A stretch of DNA of 33,284 nucleotides from JAZQUM01 sp045631305. Its GTDB lineage: Bacteria > Bacillota > Clostridia > Oscillospirales > Oscillospiraceae. The position numbers were made by a program, and so were the translations under genes. The stretch spans positions 1 to 33,284 of the forward strand of contig JAZQUM010000135.1 in assembly GCA_045631305.1 (NCBI GenBank), in the 5' to 3' direction. Shown one piece after another: positions 6,659-13,836 of this stretch; position 1 is the stretch's first letter, and every line of letters starts with the position of its first letter. Below the pieces are notes generated by a model that worked only from the letters and a program-made list of their open reading frames with translations, was not told the origin of the DNA and did no database searches.

Positions 6659-7441
6659 GTGGACAATCCGATTTATAAGCTGGAAAAGGTGGTTCGCGCC
6701 AAGAGCGAAGAAACCATGGCGGACTTTGAAGGCCCGCTGGACCTGATCCTTTTCCTCTTGGGAAAAAACAAAATAGAGATTCAGGATATTCCCATTTCCC
6801 TGATCCTTGATCAGTATCTGGAATATCTGGAAAACCGACAGAAGATGGACCTTGAGGTTGCCAGCGAGTTTATCACCATGGCATCCCACCTGATGTACAT
6901 CAAGACGCGCATGCTGCTCTCCATCGAGGATGAAGAAGCACAGAGTGAAATGGATGCGCTGATCAAATCTTTGGAAGAACGCCAGCGCAACGAAAGTTAT
7001 ATCAAGATCAAGAAGCTGGCTGAGAAGCTGGCTCCCATGGGTGAATTCGGCCGCAATATTCTGACCAAGAACCCTGAACCCATGGAGCGGGGCAAGATCT
7101 TTGAGTACGATCAGGAAAAGGCAGATCTGCTCATCGCCATGCAGATGGTGCTGGACCGCAGTGAGCAGCACTTGCCGCCGCCTGTGCAGTCTTTCGGTGA
7201 GATCGTGCGCCGTGAGCCTTATCCTGTAGAAAACAAGGCCAAGGAGATCATCTCCCGCATCAAGAATTTCGGCATTACCCGCTTTTTGCTGCTTTTCAAG
7301 GGCAGCCGCTCCCGCAGTGAACTGGTGGCTACCTTCCTTGCGGTGCTGGAGCTTTGCCGCTCCCGTGTGATTCATCTTGCCGGGTCGGAAACGGACTGCA
7401 CCGTTTCTGAGGGCGAAGGTGACAGCGAAAACTTTATGTAA
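6659..7441 (+). CDS. scpA: Segregation and condensation protein A
   Basis: Kleisin subunit that bridges the SMC heads in the Smc-ScpAB condensin. The 260-residue product has the N-terminal kleisin signature FEGPLDLILFLL near residue 23, then DIPISLILDQYLEYL and ASEFITMASHLMYIKTRMLL. The C-terminal winged-helix part around residues 200-240 contains FLLLFKGSRSRSELVATFLAVLEL, here spanning FGITRFLL to VIHLA. It starts with GTG at 6659 after AGGTGA, and it sits in front of scpB as in most Gram-positive bacteria. The final 15 or so residues are acidic and poorly conserved. Confidence 0.95.
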   Translation: MDNPIYKLEKVVRAKSEETMADFEGPLDLILFLLGKNKIEIQDIPISLILDQYLEYLENRQKMDLEVASEFITMASHLMYIKTRMLLSIEDEEAQSEMDALIKSLEERQRNESYIKIKKLAEKLAPMGEFGRNILTKNPEPMERGKIFEYDQEKADLLIAMQMVLDRSEQHLPPPVQSFGEIVRREPYPVENKAKEIISRIKNFGITRFLLLFKGSRSRSELVATFLAVLELCRSRVIHLAGSETDCTVSEGEGDSENFM

Positions 7442-7454
7442 CGAGGTATTTTCC

Positions 7455-8078
7455 ATGGAATCGATGGAATTGAGAGAAATTGAGGCAATGATCGAGGGTA
7501 TTCTCTTTGCCAGCGGCGAACCTATCCATGTGGACCGCATCGCCGTGGCGCTGGAGATGGACCGCCAGACGGTGGAACAGGTGCTGCAGAGGCTTGCCGA
7601 CTACTATGCTTATGAGCGCCGCGGTATGCGCCTTATCAAAATGGAGGACACCTATCAGCTTTGCTCCGCACCGGAATATGCTGATGTGATCCGTAAGGCT
7701 TTCGAGATCCGCAAGCCTGCCAAGCTTTCCCAGCCTGCGCTGGAAGTGCTGAGTATTATCGCTTACTATCAGCCTACCACCCGCGCCTATGTGGATCAGA
7801 TCCGCGGTGTGGACAGCGCTTACACCGTAAGTTTGCTGCTGGAGCGCAAGCTTATTGAAGAGTGCGGCAGACTTCAGGTACCCGGCAGACCCCATCTTTA
7901 CCGCACCACCAAGAATTTCCTGCGCGCGTTCCATCTCTCCTCGCTGGAAGATCTGCCTGAGATCCCCGGCATGGAGACCGACGGACAGATGCGGCTGAGT
8001 GAAGACGGCGCGGTGGTGGATGCCCTGAGTGAATATCAGAACGACGAAGGGGAAGAACAGGCCCTTTTTGAGGAATAA
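7455..8078 (+). CDS. scpB: Segregation and condensation protein B
   Basis: Dimeric winged-helix partner of ScpA in the Smc-ScpAB complex. The 207-residue product shows ELREIEAMIEGILFASGEP at the start, RKPAKLSQPALEVLSIIAYYQP in the middle and the RPHLYRTTKNFLRAFHLSSLEDLPEIP block at the end of the conserved part. I chose the ATG at 7455 because GAGGT lies 7 bases before it and the alignment begins there; the frame is open upstream inside scpA but is not conserved. An ATG three codons later is also possible. The gap to scpA is 13 bases. Confidence 0.95.
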   Translation: MESMELREIEAMIEGILFASGEPIHVDRIAVALEMDRQTVEQVLQRLADYYAYERRGMRLIKMEDTYQLCSAPEYADVIRKAFEIRKPAKLSQPALEVLSIIAYYQPTTRAYVDQIRGVDSAYTVSLLLERKLIEECGRLQVPGRPHLYRTTKNFLRAFHLSSLEDLPEIPGMETDGQMRLSEDGAVVDALSEYQNDEGEEQALFEE

Positions 8079-8105
8079 TACGGTTAAACTTTCGGGAGGT
8101 GGCGC

Positions 8106-8771
8106 ATGCTTGCCCTGAAGATCATCGGCATCATCGTGCTGATCTTTCTTCTCATCTCGCTCATTCGTGTGGGCGCGGTTGCGCAGTGGGGAGAGGAAAC
8201 AAAGATTTCTCTTGCCATAGGGCCGCTGCGGGTGAAGATCTTGCCTGCAAAAGAGAAAAAAGAGAAGGAAAAGAAAGTCGAGAAAAAAGAACCAACAGCG
8301 GAGAAAACTGCGGAAGAAGCGCCGAAAAAGAAGAAAAAGATCACTTTTTCACAAGTAAGAGAACTTTGGCGCATCGGCTGGCCGGCTTTGAAAAAGACGC
8401 TGCGGCGCATTGGCCGCGGCATCCGCATTGCTCCTATGGAGATTTCTCTCACCGTGGGCGGGGAGGATCCCGCCAAGGTTGCGCAGACCTACGGGTGGAT
8501 AAGCCAGGCGGTGTGGAGTGTGATGCCCCAGCTAGAAGAATTTATGGATATCCGCAAACCCCATGTGCATGTGGGCTTTGATTTTGCAGCACCCAAGACG
8601 ACCCACAGCGGTAAGGTGGGCATCACCTTGCGCATCGGCACGCTGATGGCTTTGGCGCTGGGCCTTGTAGGCCCCGGTCTGCGGGCTTTGAAGGTGCTAA
8701 CGAAGAAAGAAGTTAATGAAACGGTAAATACAAGCGTGAGAAAGGAAGCTAACTATGAACAAGCTGAGTGA
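8106..8771 (+). CDS. DUF2953 domain-containing membrane-anchored protein
   Basis: Unknown function. The 221-residue product has one N-terminal membrane helix (about residues 4-20), then a short strand-rich segment. A Lys/Glu-rich linker follows at about residues 50-80, and the C-terminal part includes the DUF2953-like stretch from VGGEDPAKVAQTYGWISQ to the motif HVGFDFAAPKTTHSGKVGITLRIG, given here only as landmarks. Genes of this family usually stand directly before ytfJ, which is the case here: the last 17 bases overlap the ytfJ start. A sporulation-related role is inferred from that linkage alone. GGGAGG stands 6 bases before the ATG. Confidence 0.8.
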   Translation: MLALKIIGIIVLIFLLISLIRVGAVAQWGEETKISLAIGPLRVKILPAKEKKEKEKKVEKKEPTAEKTAEEAPKKKKKITFSQVRELWRIGWPALKKTLRRIGRGIRIAPMEISLTVGGEDPAKVAQTYGWISQAVWSVMPQLEEFMDIRKPHVHVGFDFAAPKTTHSGKVGITLRIGTLMALALGLVGPGLRALKVLTKKEVNETVNTSVRKEANYEQAE

Positions 8772-9135
8772 AGTCATGAGCGAAAGCATGGCAAAGATCC
8801 GCGAAATGGTGGACGCAAACACCATCGTGGGCCAGCCCATCACTACCCCTGACGGCGTGACGCTGATCCCCATCTCCAAGGTGAGCTTCGGCTTTGGCAG
8901 CGGCGGCGGTGACTACGGTGCAAAGCCTGCCGATAAGTTTGGCGGCGCAGGCGCAGCCGGTGTGAAGATCGACCCCGTCAGCTTCCTTGTGATCAAGGAC
9001 GGCACGGTGCGTGTTCTGCCTGTGGCAGTTCCTCCTGCAAGTCCTGTGGACCGCATCGTGGACATGATGCCCGATGTCATCGACAAGGTGGAAAATTTTA
9101 TCAGCCAGAAAAAGGCTGCTAAAGAAGAAGTCTGA
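8755..9135 (+). CDS. ytfJ: GerW family sporulation protein (YtfJ)
   Basis: Small protein of the GerW/YtfJ family. In Bacillus it is a spore protein linked to germination, but the family also occurs in non-spore-formers. The 126-residue product has the usual order: KIREMVDANTIVGQPI, then TPDGVTLIPISKVSFGFG, a Gly-rich turn around residues 45-65, and VKIDPVSFLVIKDGTVRVLPV. The start overlaps the end of the DUF2953 gene by 17 bases, indicating translational coupling. The GGAAGC site lies inside the preceding gene. A carboxypeptidase gene follows after 42 bases. Confidence 0.92.
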   Translation: MNKLSEVMSESMAKIREMVDANTIVGQPITTPDGVTLIPISKVSFGFGSGGGDYGAKPADKFGGAGAAGVKIDPVSFLVIKDGTVRVLPVAVPPASPVDRIVDMMPDVIDKVENFISQKKAAKEEV

Positions 9136-9177
9136 TTGGATATACTAGAACCATCAAAATAACGGGTGGTTCTCTGT

Positions 9178-10278
9178 ATGCAGGCTTTAAAAAGAGTGTT
9201 TTTCGGTTTGATATGTGCTGTTTTGCTGACAAGTGGTTTACCTTGCCATGCTTTGGCGGTAAGTACGTCTGCAACATCTGCTATCCTGATAGACGCAGAG
9301 AGTGGGCGAGTGCTTTACGAGAGCAACGCCGAGCGTGAAATGCTCATTGCCAGCACCACAAAGATCATGACCTGTCTTGTGGCGCTGGAGGATCATGCCC
9401 TTTCGGAAAGGGTGAAGATCAAACGGGAATACACTTTGGCGGAAGGCTCTTCCATGTATCTCAAAGAGGGGGAGGAGTTGACGCTGGAGACCCTTCTTTA
9501 CGGATTGATGCTTGCATCCGGCAACGATGCGGCTTTGGCTGTTGCAGGGCATTGCAGCGGCAGCACGGAAAAATTCGTGGAGAAAATGAATGAAAAGGCG
9601 GCGGAACTGGGCATGACCCACACCTCTTTTGCCAACCCCAACGGGCTGGACGCGGAGGACCATTATTCCACCGCCCGTGATATGGCGCGCCTTGCGGCCT
9701 GCGCCATGGAAAATGAAACGTTCCGCCGTCTGGTTTCCACTGTTTCTGTGACCATTGGTGGCCGGACCTTTACCAACCACAATAAGCTGCTCTCCCGCAT
9801 TGAAGGCTGCGTGGGGCTGAAGACAGGCTACACCCGCGCGGCAGGCAGAACTCTTGTCAGCTGTGTGGAAAGAGACGGGCGGCGGCTTATTGCCGTGACG
9901 CTGCAGGACGGCAACGACTGGTTGGATCACGAGGCGCTTTATGACTTCGGTTTTGCGGCATTTAGCCCTTTTGCTGCAGTGGTGAAAGATGAAGAGGCGA
10001 TAGTTATCAGCCTTACAGGCGGCGAAAAAACCACGCTCTCTGCCCTTTATGGCGAGGGGTTTACTTATCCTTTGTCGGAAGGGGAAAGGCTGCAGCGAAA
10101 GCTGGAGCTTTCTTCGGAAATTTCTGCGCCCGTAGCGGCAGGGGAAAAGCTGGGGGAAGTGGTTTTTTATCTTGGCGGCGCGGAGATCGCCCGCGTGAGC
10201 CTTGTTGCCGGCGAAAGTGTGGAAAAGGAAAAACCTATTCCCTTGGTGCGGCGTTTTTTTGTCGCGGCACAGTCTTAA
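9178..10278 (+). CDS. D-alanyl-D-alanine carboxypeptidase (DacB/DacF family)
   Basis: Secreted penicillin-binding protein that removes the terminal D-Ala from peptidoglycan stem peptides; near sporulation genes it may act on the spore cortex, as DacB does. The product has 366 residues. A signal peptide covers about residues 1-28 (KRVFFGLICAVLL, cleavage probably after an Ala near 25-27). All three catalytic motifs are present: SxxK at Ser59-Lys62 (STTK), SGN at 114-116 and KTG at 215-217. The C-terminal 100 residues form the beta-rich PBP5-like domain. I prefer ATG 9178, with GGGTGG 8 bases upstream, over an in-frame GTG at 9166 that has no ribosome site. The spmA/spmB genes often found after this gene are absent. 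Confidence 0.93.
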   Translation: MQALKRVFFGLICAVLLTSGLPCHALAVSTSATSAILIDAESGRVLYESNAEREMLIASTTKIMTCLVALEDHALSERVKIKREYTLAEGSSMYLKEGEELTLETLLYGLMLASGNDAALAVAGHCSGSTEKFVEKMNEKAAELGMTHTSFANPNGLDAEDHYSTARDMARLAACAMENETFRRLVSTVSVTIGGRTFTNHNKLLSRIEGCVGLKTGYTRAAGRTLVSCVERDGRRLIAVTLQDGNDWLDHEALYDFGFAAFSPFAAVVKDEEAIVISLTGGEKTTLSALYGEGFTYPLSEGERLQRKLELSSEISAPVAAGEKLGEVVFYLGGAEIARVSLVAGESVEKEKPIPLVRRFFVAAQS

Positions 10279-10301
10279 TTTGAAACATTTCAGGAGGCTC
10301 T

Positions 10302-11033
10302 ATGGAAGAGCGACTGCAAAAAATCATATCTGCGGCAGGGATCTGTTCCCGCCGTGCAGCGGAAGAACTGATCACAGCGGGGAAGGTGACCGTAAACGGC
10401 ATTCCTGCCCAGATGGGACAGCGGGCCGACAGCGAACGCGATGATATCCGCGTGGAAGGAAAGCGCGTTGGCGGGGCAAAAAAGCATGTGTACCTGCTGC
10501 TGAATAAGCCCCGCGGCTATGTTACTACCCTCAGCGATGAGATGGGCCGCAAAACGGTGGCTGAGCTTGTAAAAGGCTGCCGTGAAAGAGTTTATCCCGT
10601 GGGGAGACTGGACATGTATTCCGAGGGTCTGCTCCTGATGACCAATGACGGAGAACTGATGCAGCGGCTGATCCACCCCAGTTTTGAGGTGAACAAGACC
10701 TACCTTGTCACCGTGGCAGGGGAGACGGAAGGTGCGGAAAACCGCCTTGGGGCGCTGCGTGAGATCGACGGGGAAAAGATCAGCCCCGCGCAGGTCAGCG
10801 TGGAAGAGAAGAGCAAGGACGGCCTTGTGCTGCGGATGGTGATCCACGAAGGAAAGAACCGACAGATCCGCCGTATGTGCGCCTGTGTTGGCTTGAAGGT
10901 GCGGCGCTTGCAGCGCATCGCTGAACATGACCTTACACTGGATGGCATCCCTCTTGGCAAATGGAGATATCTCACACCTCAGGAAACGGCAGGCCTTCGC
11001 GCACTTTGCGAGGCAGGGCAGGAGAGTGAATAA
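10302..11033 (+). CDS. rluB: 23S rRNA pseudouridine synthase, RluB type
   Basis: Isomerises a uridine of helix 89-93 in 23S rRNA to pseudouridine. The 243-residue product has an N-terminal S4 RNA-binding domain (residues 1-60, MEERLQKIISAAGICSRR). The RsuA/RluB catalytic domain follows, with PVGRLDMYSEGLLLMTNDG, in which the Asp of GRLD is the nucleophile, and the family motif EGKNRQIRRM. AGGAGG lies 6 bases before the ATG. It follows a carboxypeptidase gene and precedes an RpiR-type regulator by 2 bases, so all are probably read together. RluB and RluE are hard to separate by eye; the S4 domain favours RluB. Confidence 0.92.
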   Translation: MEERLQKIISAAGICSRRAAEELITAGKVTVNGIPAQMGQRADSERDDIRVEGKRVGGAKKHVYLLLNKPRGYVTTLSDEMGRKTVAELVKGCRERVYPVGRLDMYSEGLLLMTNDGELMQRLIHPSFEVNKTYLVTVAGETEGAENRLGALREIDGEKISPAQVSVEEKSKDGLVLRMVIHEGKNRQIRRMCACVGLKVRRLQRIAEHDLTLDGIPLGKWRYLTPQETAGLRALCEAGQESE

Positions 11034-11035
11034 GT

Positions 11036-11902
11036 ATGGCAAGAAACGTATTACATACCATCGAAGACAATATGCATGGCTTCTCCAAGGGGCAGAAGCT
11101 CATTGCGCGATATATTCTGGATAATTACGATACCGCAGCATTCATGACCGCCAGCAAGCTGGGCAAGACCGTGAAGGTCAGCGAATCCACGGTGGTTCGC
11201 TTTGCCAGTGAACTGGGTTATGACGGCTATCCCGGCATGCAGAAGGCGCTGCAGGAACTGGTGCGCAGCAAGCTTACCAGTATCCAGCGCATCAAGGTAT
11301 CCAACGAGAAGTTTGACGGGCAGGATATCGTCACCAAGGTACTGCAGGCTGATGTGGACAAGATCCAGCAGGCTATGGAAAATATGGACCACGGCGAATT
11401 TGACCTGGCGGTGGAAAAGATCATGTCCGCCCGCCATGTTTACATTCTCGGCGTGCGTTCTTCTTCCTACATTGCAGGCTATCTTAATTTCTACCTGCAT
11501 CTTCTGTGCGAAAATGTGACGTTGGTGCAGTGCAACTCCGCAGGTGAAATTTTTGAGCAGCTTTTCCGCATTGGTCCCGGGGATGTGCTCATCGGCATCA
11601 GCTTCCCCCGCTATTCCACGGTGGCACTGAATACCATCCGTTTTGCCTATGACCGCGGCGCGGATGTGATCGGCATTACCGACAGTAAGAATTCCCCTGT
11701 GTATCAGATGGCGACCGCTTCCGTGCTGGCACAGAGCGAGATGATCTCCTTCGTGGACTCCATGGTGGCGCCTCTCAGCGTGATCAACGCGCTAATCCTT
11801 GCCATCGGCAACAGAATGGAAAAAGACGTGTCCCACACCTTCGAGGAACTGGAAGGTATCTGGAACCGTTACGGTGTTTTCGGTAAGACGGATGATGAAT
11901 AA
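11036..11902 (+). CDS. MurR/RpiR family transcriptional regulator
   Basis: DNA-binding regulator of the RpiR type, which usually senses a phosphosugar. The 288-residue product has an N-terminal helix-turn-helix domain (about 1-77; ASKLGKTVKVSESTVVRFASELGY is the recognition region, here spanning 40-63). A SIS sugar-phosphate domain occupies about 125-255, with YILGVRSSSYIAGYLNFYL, GDVLIGISFPRYS and VIGITDSKNSPV. No sugar operon is near, so its ligand and targets are unknown. It starts 2 bases after rluB and overlaps the next gene by 11 bases, so it looks like a constitutive member of a housekeeping gene block. Confidence 0.9.
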   Translation: MARNVLHTIEDNMHGFSKGQKLIARYILDNYDTAAFMTASKLGKTVKVSESTVVRFASELGYDGYPGMQKALQELVRSKLTSIQRIKVSNEKFDGQDIVTKVLQADVDKIQQAMENMDHGEFDLAVEKIMSARHVYILGVRSSSYIAGYLNFYLHLLCENVTLVQCNSAGEIFEQLFRIGPGDVLIGISFPRYSTVALNTIRFAYDRGADVIGITDSKNSPVYQMATASVLAQSEMISFVDSMVAPLSVINALILAIGNRMEKDVSHTFEELEGIWNRYGVFGKTDDE

Positions 11903-13148
11903 AGTGATCGTAATCGGCGGCGGCGCTGCCGGCATGATGGCGGCTATCACGGCTGCCGAACAGGGCGCAGCTGTGACGCTGCTGGAGCCCAACGAACGCC
12001 TTGGCAAAAAACTCAATATCACAGGTAAGGGCCGCTGCAATGTGACCAATGACTGCTCTGTGGAAGATCTGCTCTCCGCCATCCCTCAGAATGGGAAATT
12101 CCTCTACAGCGCCTTTTCCCGCTTCAATTCGCAGGACACCATGACCTTTTTTGAAAACCTGAAGGTGCCGCTGAAAACCGAGCGCGGAAATCGCGTTTTC
12201 CCTGTGTCTGACCGCTCTTTTGATATCAGCGGCGCGCTGGAAAAGCGGCTGCGGCAGCTGAAGGTGGAGATCCTCCGCAAGGCGGCAAAGGAAGTGGTGG
12301 CAGAAGAGGAGAAGGTCAGCGCTGTTGTCTGCACGGACGGGACCCGTCTTGAAGCGGATGCCTGTATCATTGCAACGGGCGGTCTGTCCTATCCCGCAAC
12401 CGGCTCTACGGGGGACGGTTACCGCATGGCGCAGGAACATGGCCACACCTTGGCAGAACCCAGAGGCTCTCTTGTGCCGCTGGTGGAAAAGGGCACCTGG
12501 TGCCGCAAAATGCAGGGACTGAGCCTTCGCAACGTGAATCTCACGGTGTTTGAAAACGGCAAGAAGAAGTTCTCCGAATTTGGCGAAATGCTCTTTACCC
12601 ACTTTGGCGTGACGGGCCCGCTGGTGCTTTCCGCATCTTCCCACATGCGCTATTTCGGCAAGAAAGAGTATCGGCTGGAGATCGATCTCAAGCCCGCGCT
12701 GGATGAAGGACAGTTGGATAAGCGCCTTCTGGCAGACTTTGAAAAATACACCAACAGCGATTTTTGCAACGCTCTGGGCGATTTGCTGCCCCAGAAGATG
12801 ATCTCCGTCATCGTGGAGCGCAGCGGCATCGATGCCCACGTAAAGGTACACGAGATTACCCGCGAGCAGCGCCGTGAGCTTTTGCAGCTTTTGAAGCATT
12901 TCTCCATTGATATTTTCTGCGCCCGCCCTGTGGACGAGGCCATCATCACCTCCGGCGGCATCAAGGTTGGGGAGATCCAGCCTGCCACCATGATGAGCAA
13001 GAAGCTTTTCGGCCTGTATTTTGCAGGCGAAGTTATCGATGTAGACGCATATACCGGCGGATTCAACCTGCAGATCGCCTGGGCAACAGGCCGCGTGGCA
13101 GGTGAGGCTGCCGCACATCAGCAATCAGAAGAGGTTTATTATGGATAA
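11892..13148 (+). CDS. NAD(P)/FAD-dependent oxidoreductase, YhiN/HI0933 family
   Basis: Flavoprotein of the HI0933/YhiN family, sometimes annotated as aminoacetone oxidase or BaiN; its physiological reaction is unsettled. The 418-residue product begins with the FAD-binding Rossmann motif VIVIGGGAAGMMAAITAA. KLNITGKGRCNVTND follows near residue 40, ACIIATGGLSYPATGSTGDGY near residue 156, and the C-terminal FAD-contact block GGIKVGEIQPATMMSKKLFG to GGFNLQIAWATGR. It starts with ATG 11892 (or 11895) inside the end of the RpiR gene. Its own last 8 bases overlap cmk. Translational coupling on both sides is likely. Confidence 0.92.
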   Translation: MMNKVIVIGGGAAGMMAAITAAEQGAAVTLLEPNERLGKKLNITGKGRCNVTNDCSVEDLLSAIPQNGKFLYSAFSRFNSQDTMTFFENLKVPLKTERGNRVFPVSDRSFDISGALEKRLRQLKVEILRKAAKEVVAEEEKVSAVVCTDGTRLEADACIIATGGLSYPATGSTGDGYRMAQEHGHTLAEPRGSLVPLVEKGTWCRKMQGLSLRNVNLTVFENGKKKFSEFGEMLFTHFGVTGPLVLSASSHMRYFGKKEYRLEIDLKPALDEGQLDKRLLADFEKYTNSDFCNALGDLLPQKMISVIVERSGIDAHVKVHEITREQRRELLQLLKHFSIDIFCARPVDEAIITSGGIKVGEIQPATMMSKKLFGLYFAGEVIDVDAYTGGFNLQIAWATGRVAGEAAAHQQSEEVYYG

Positions 13149-13824
13149 GAAAATTTTTGCCGTGGCTGTGGACGGCCCCAGCGGTGCAGGTAAGAGCACT
13201 ATTGCAAAGCGTATCGCTGCAGAACTTGGCATTGTTTATGTAGATACCGGGGCTATGTATCGCTCCGTAGGTCTTTATACCTTCCGCAAGGGCGTAGATC
13301 CCAAGGATGCGGAAGCTGTAACGGCTCTGCTGCCTGAGATCACCGTTGACATGCGTTACGGCGATGACGGACTTCAGCGCATGTTCCTCAACGGCGAGGA
13401 TGTGACAACGGACATCCGTCTGCCTCAGATCTCTATGTACGCTTCTGCTGTGTCCGCTATTCCTGCGGTGCGCGCGTTCCTGCTGGATATGCAGCGCGAT
13501 CTTGCCCGCAGAAATTCTGTGATCATGGACGGCCGCGATATTTCCACCGTGGTGCTACCCAATGCGGAAGTGAAGATCTTCCTTACGGCTGAAGCTGAGA
13601 CCCGCGCAAAGCGCCGTGAACTGGAGCTTCAGGAGCGTGGCACGCCCGAACCCTTTGAGAAGATCCTCAAGGAGCTGCTGGAGCGTGACTATAACGATTC
13701 TCACCGCGCTGAAGCGCCTTTGCGTCAGGCAGAGGATGCCGTGCTTATCGATACCACCAATCTGAACTTTGAAGAGAGCAAGGATGCTCTGCTCAAGGTG
13801 ATCCGCGAAAAGACGGGCGCGTAA
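13141..13824 (+). CDS. cmk: (d)CMP kinase
   Basis: Phosphorylates CMP and dCMP to the diphosphates using ATP. The 227-residue product has the P-loop GPSGAGKST at residues 12-20, then YVDTGAMYRSV, the CMP-binding region with RLPQISMYASAVSAIPAVR, and VIMDGRDISTVVLPNAEVKIFLTA. The lid region contains RRELELQERG and RDYNDSHRAEAPL. AGAGGT stands 6 bases before the ATG, and the gene overlaps the flavoprotein gene by 8 bases. In many Clostridia an acyltransferase gene lies between cmk and ispH; here ispH follows after 12 bases. Confidence 0.96.
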   Translation: MDKKIFAVAVDGPSGAGKSTIAKRIAAELGIVYVDTGAMYRSVGLYTFRKGVDPKDAEAVTALLPEITVDMRYGDDGLQRMFLNGEDVTTDIRLPQISMYASAVSAIPAVRAFLLDMQRDLARRNSVIMDGRDISTVVLPNAEVKIFLTAEAETRAKRRELELQERGTPEPFEKILKELLERDYNDSHRAEAPLRQAEDAVLIDTTNLNFEESKDALLKVIREKTGA

Positions 13825-13836
13825 GAGGGAAGAAGC

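Noticed and set aside
11784..13124. A 446-codon minus-strand open frame opposite the flavoprotein gene
   Set aside because: The plus-strand frame carries FAD motifs over the same stretch; the antisense frame shows none.
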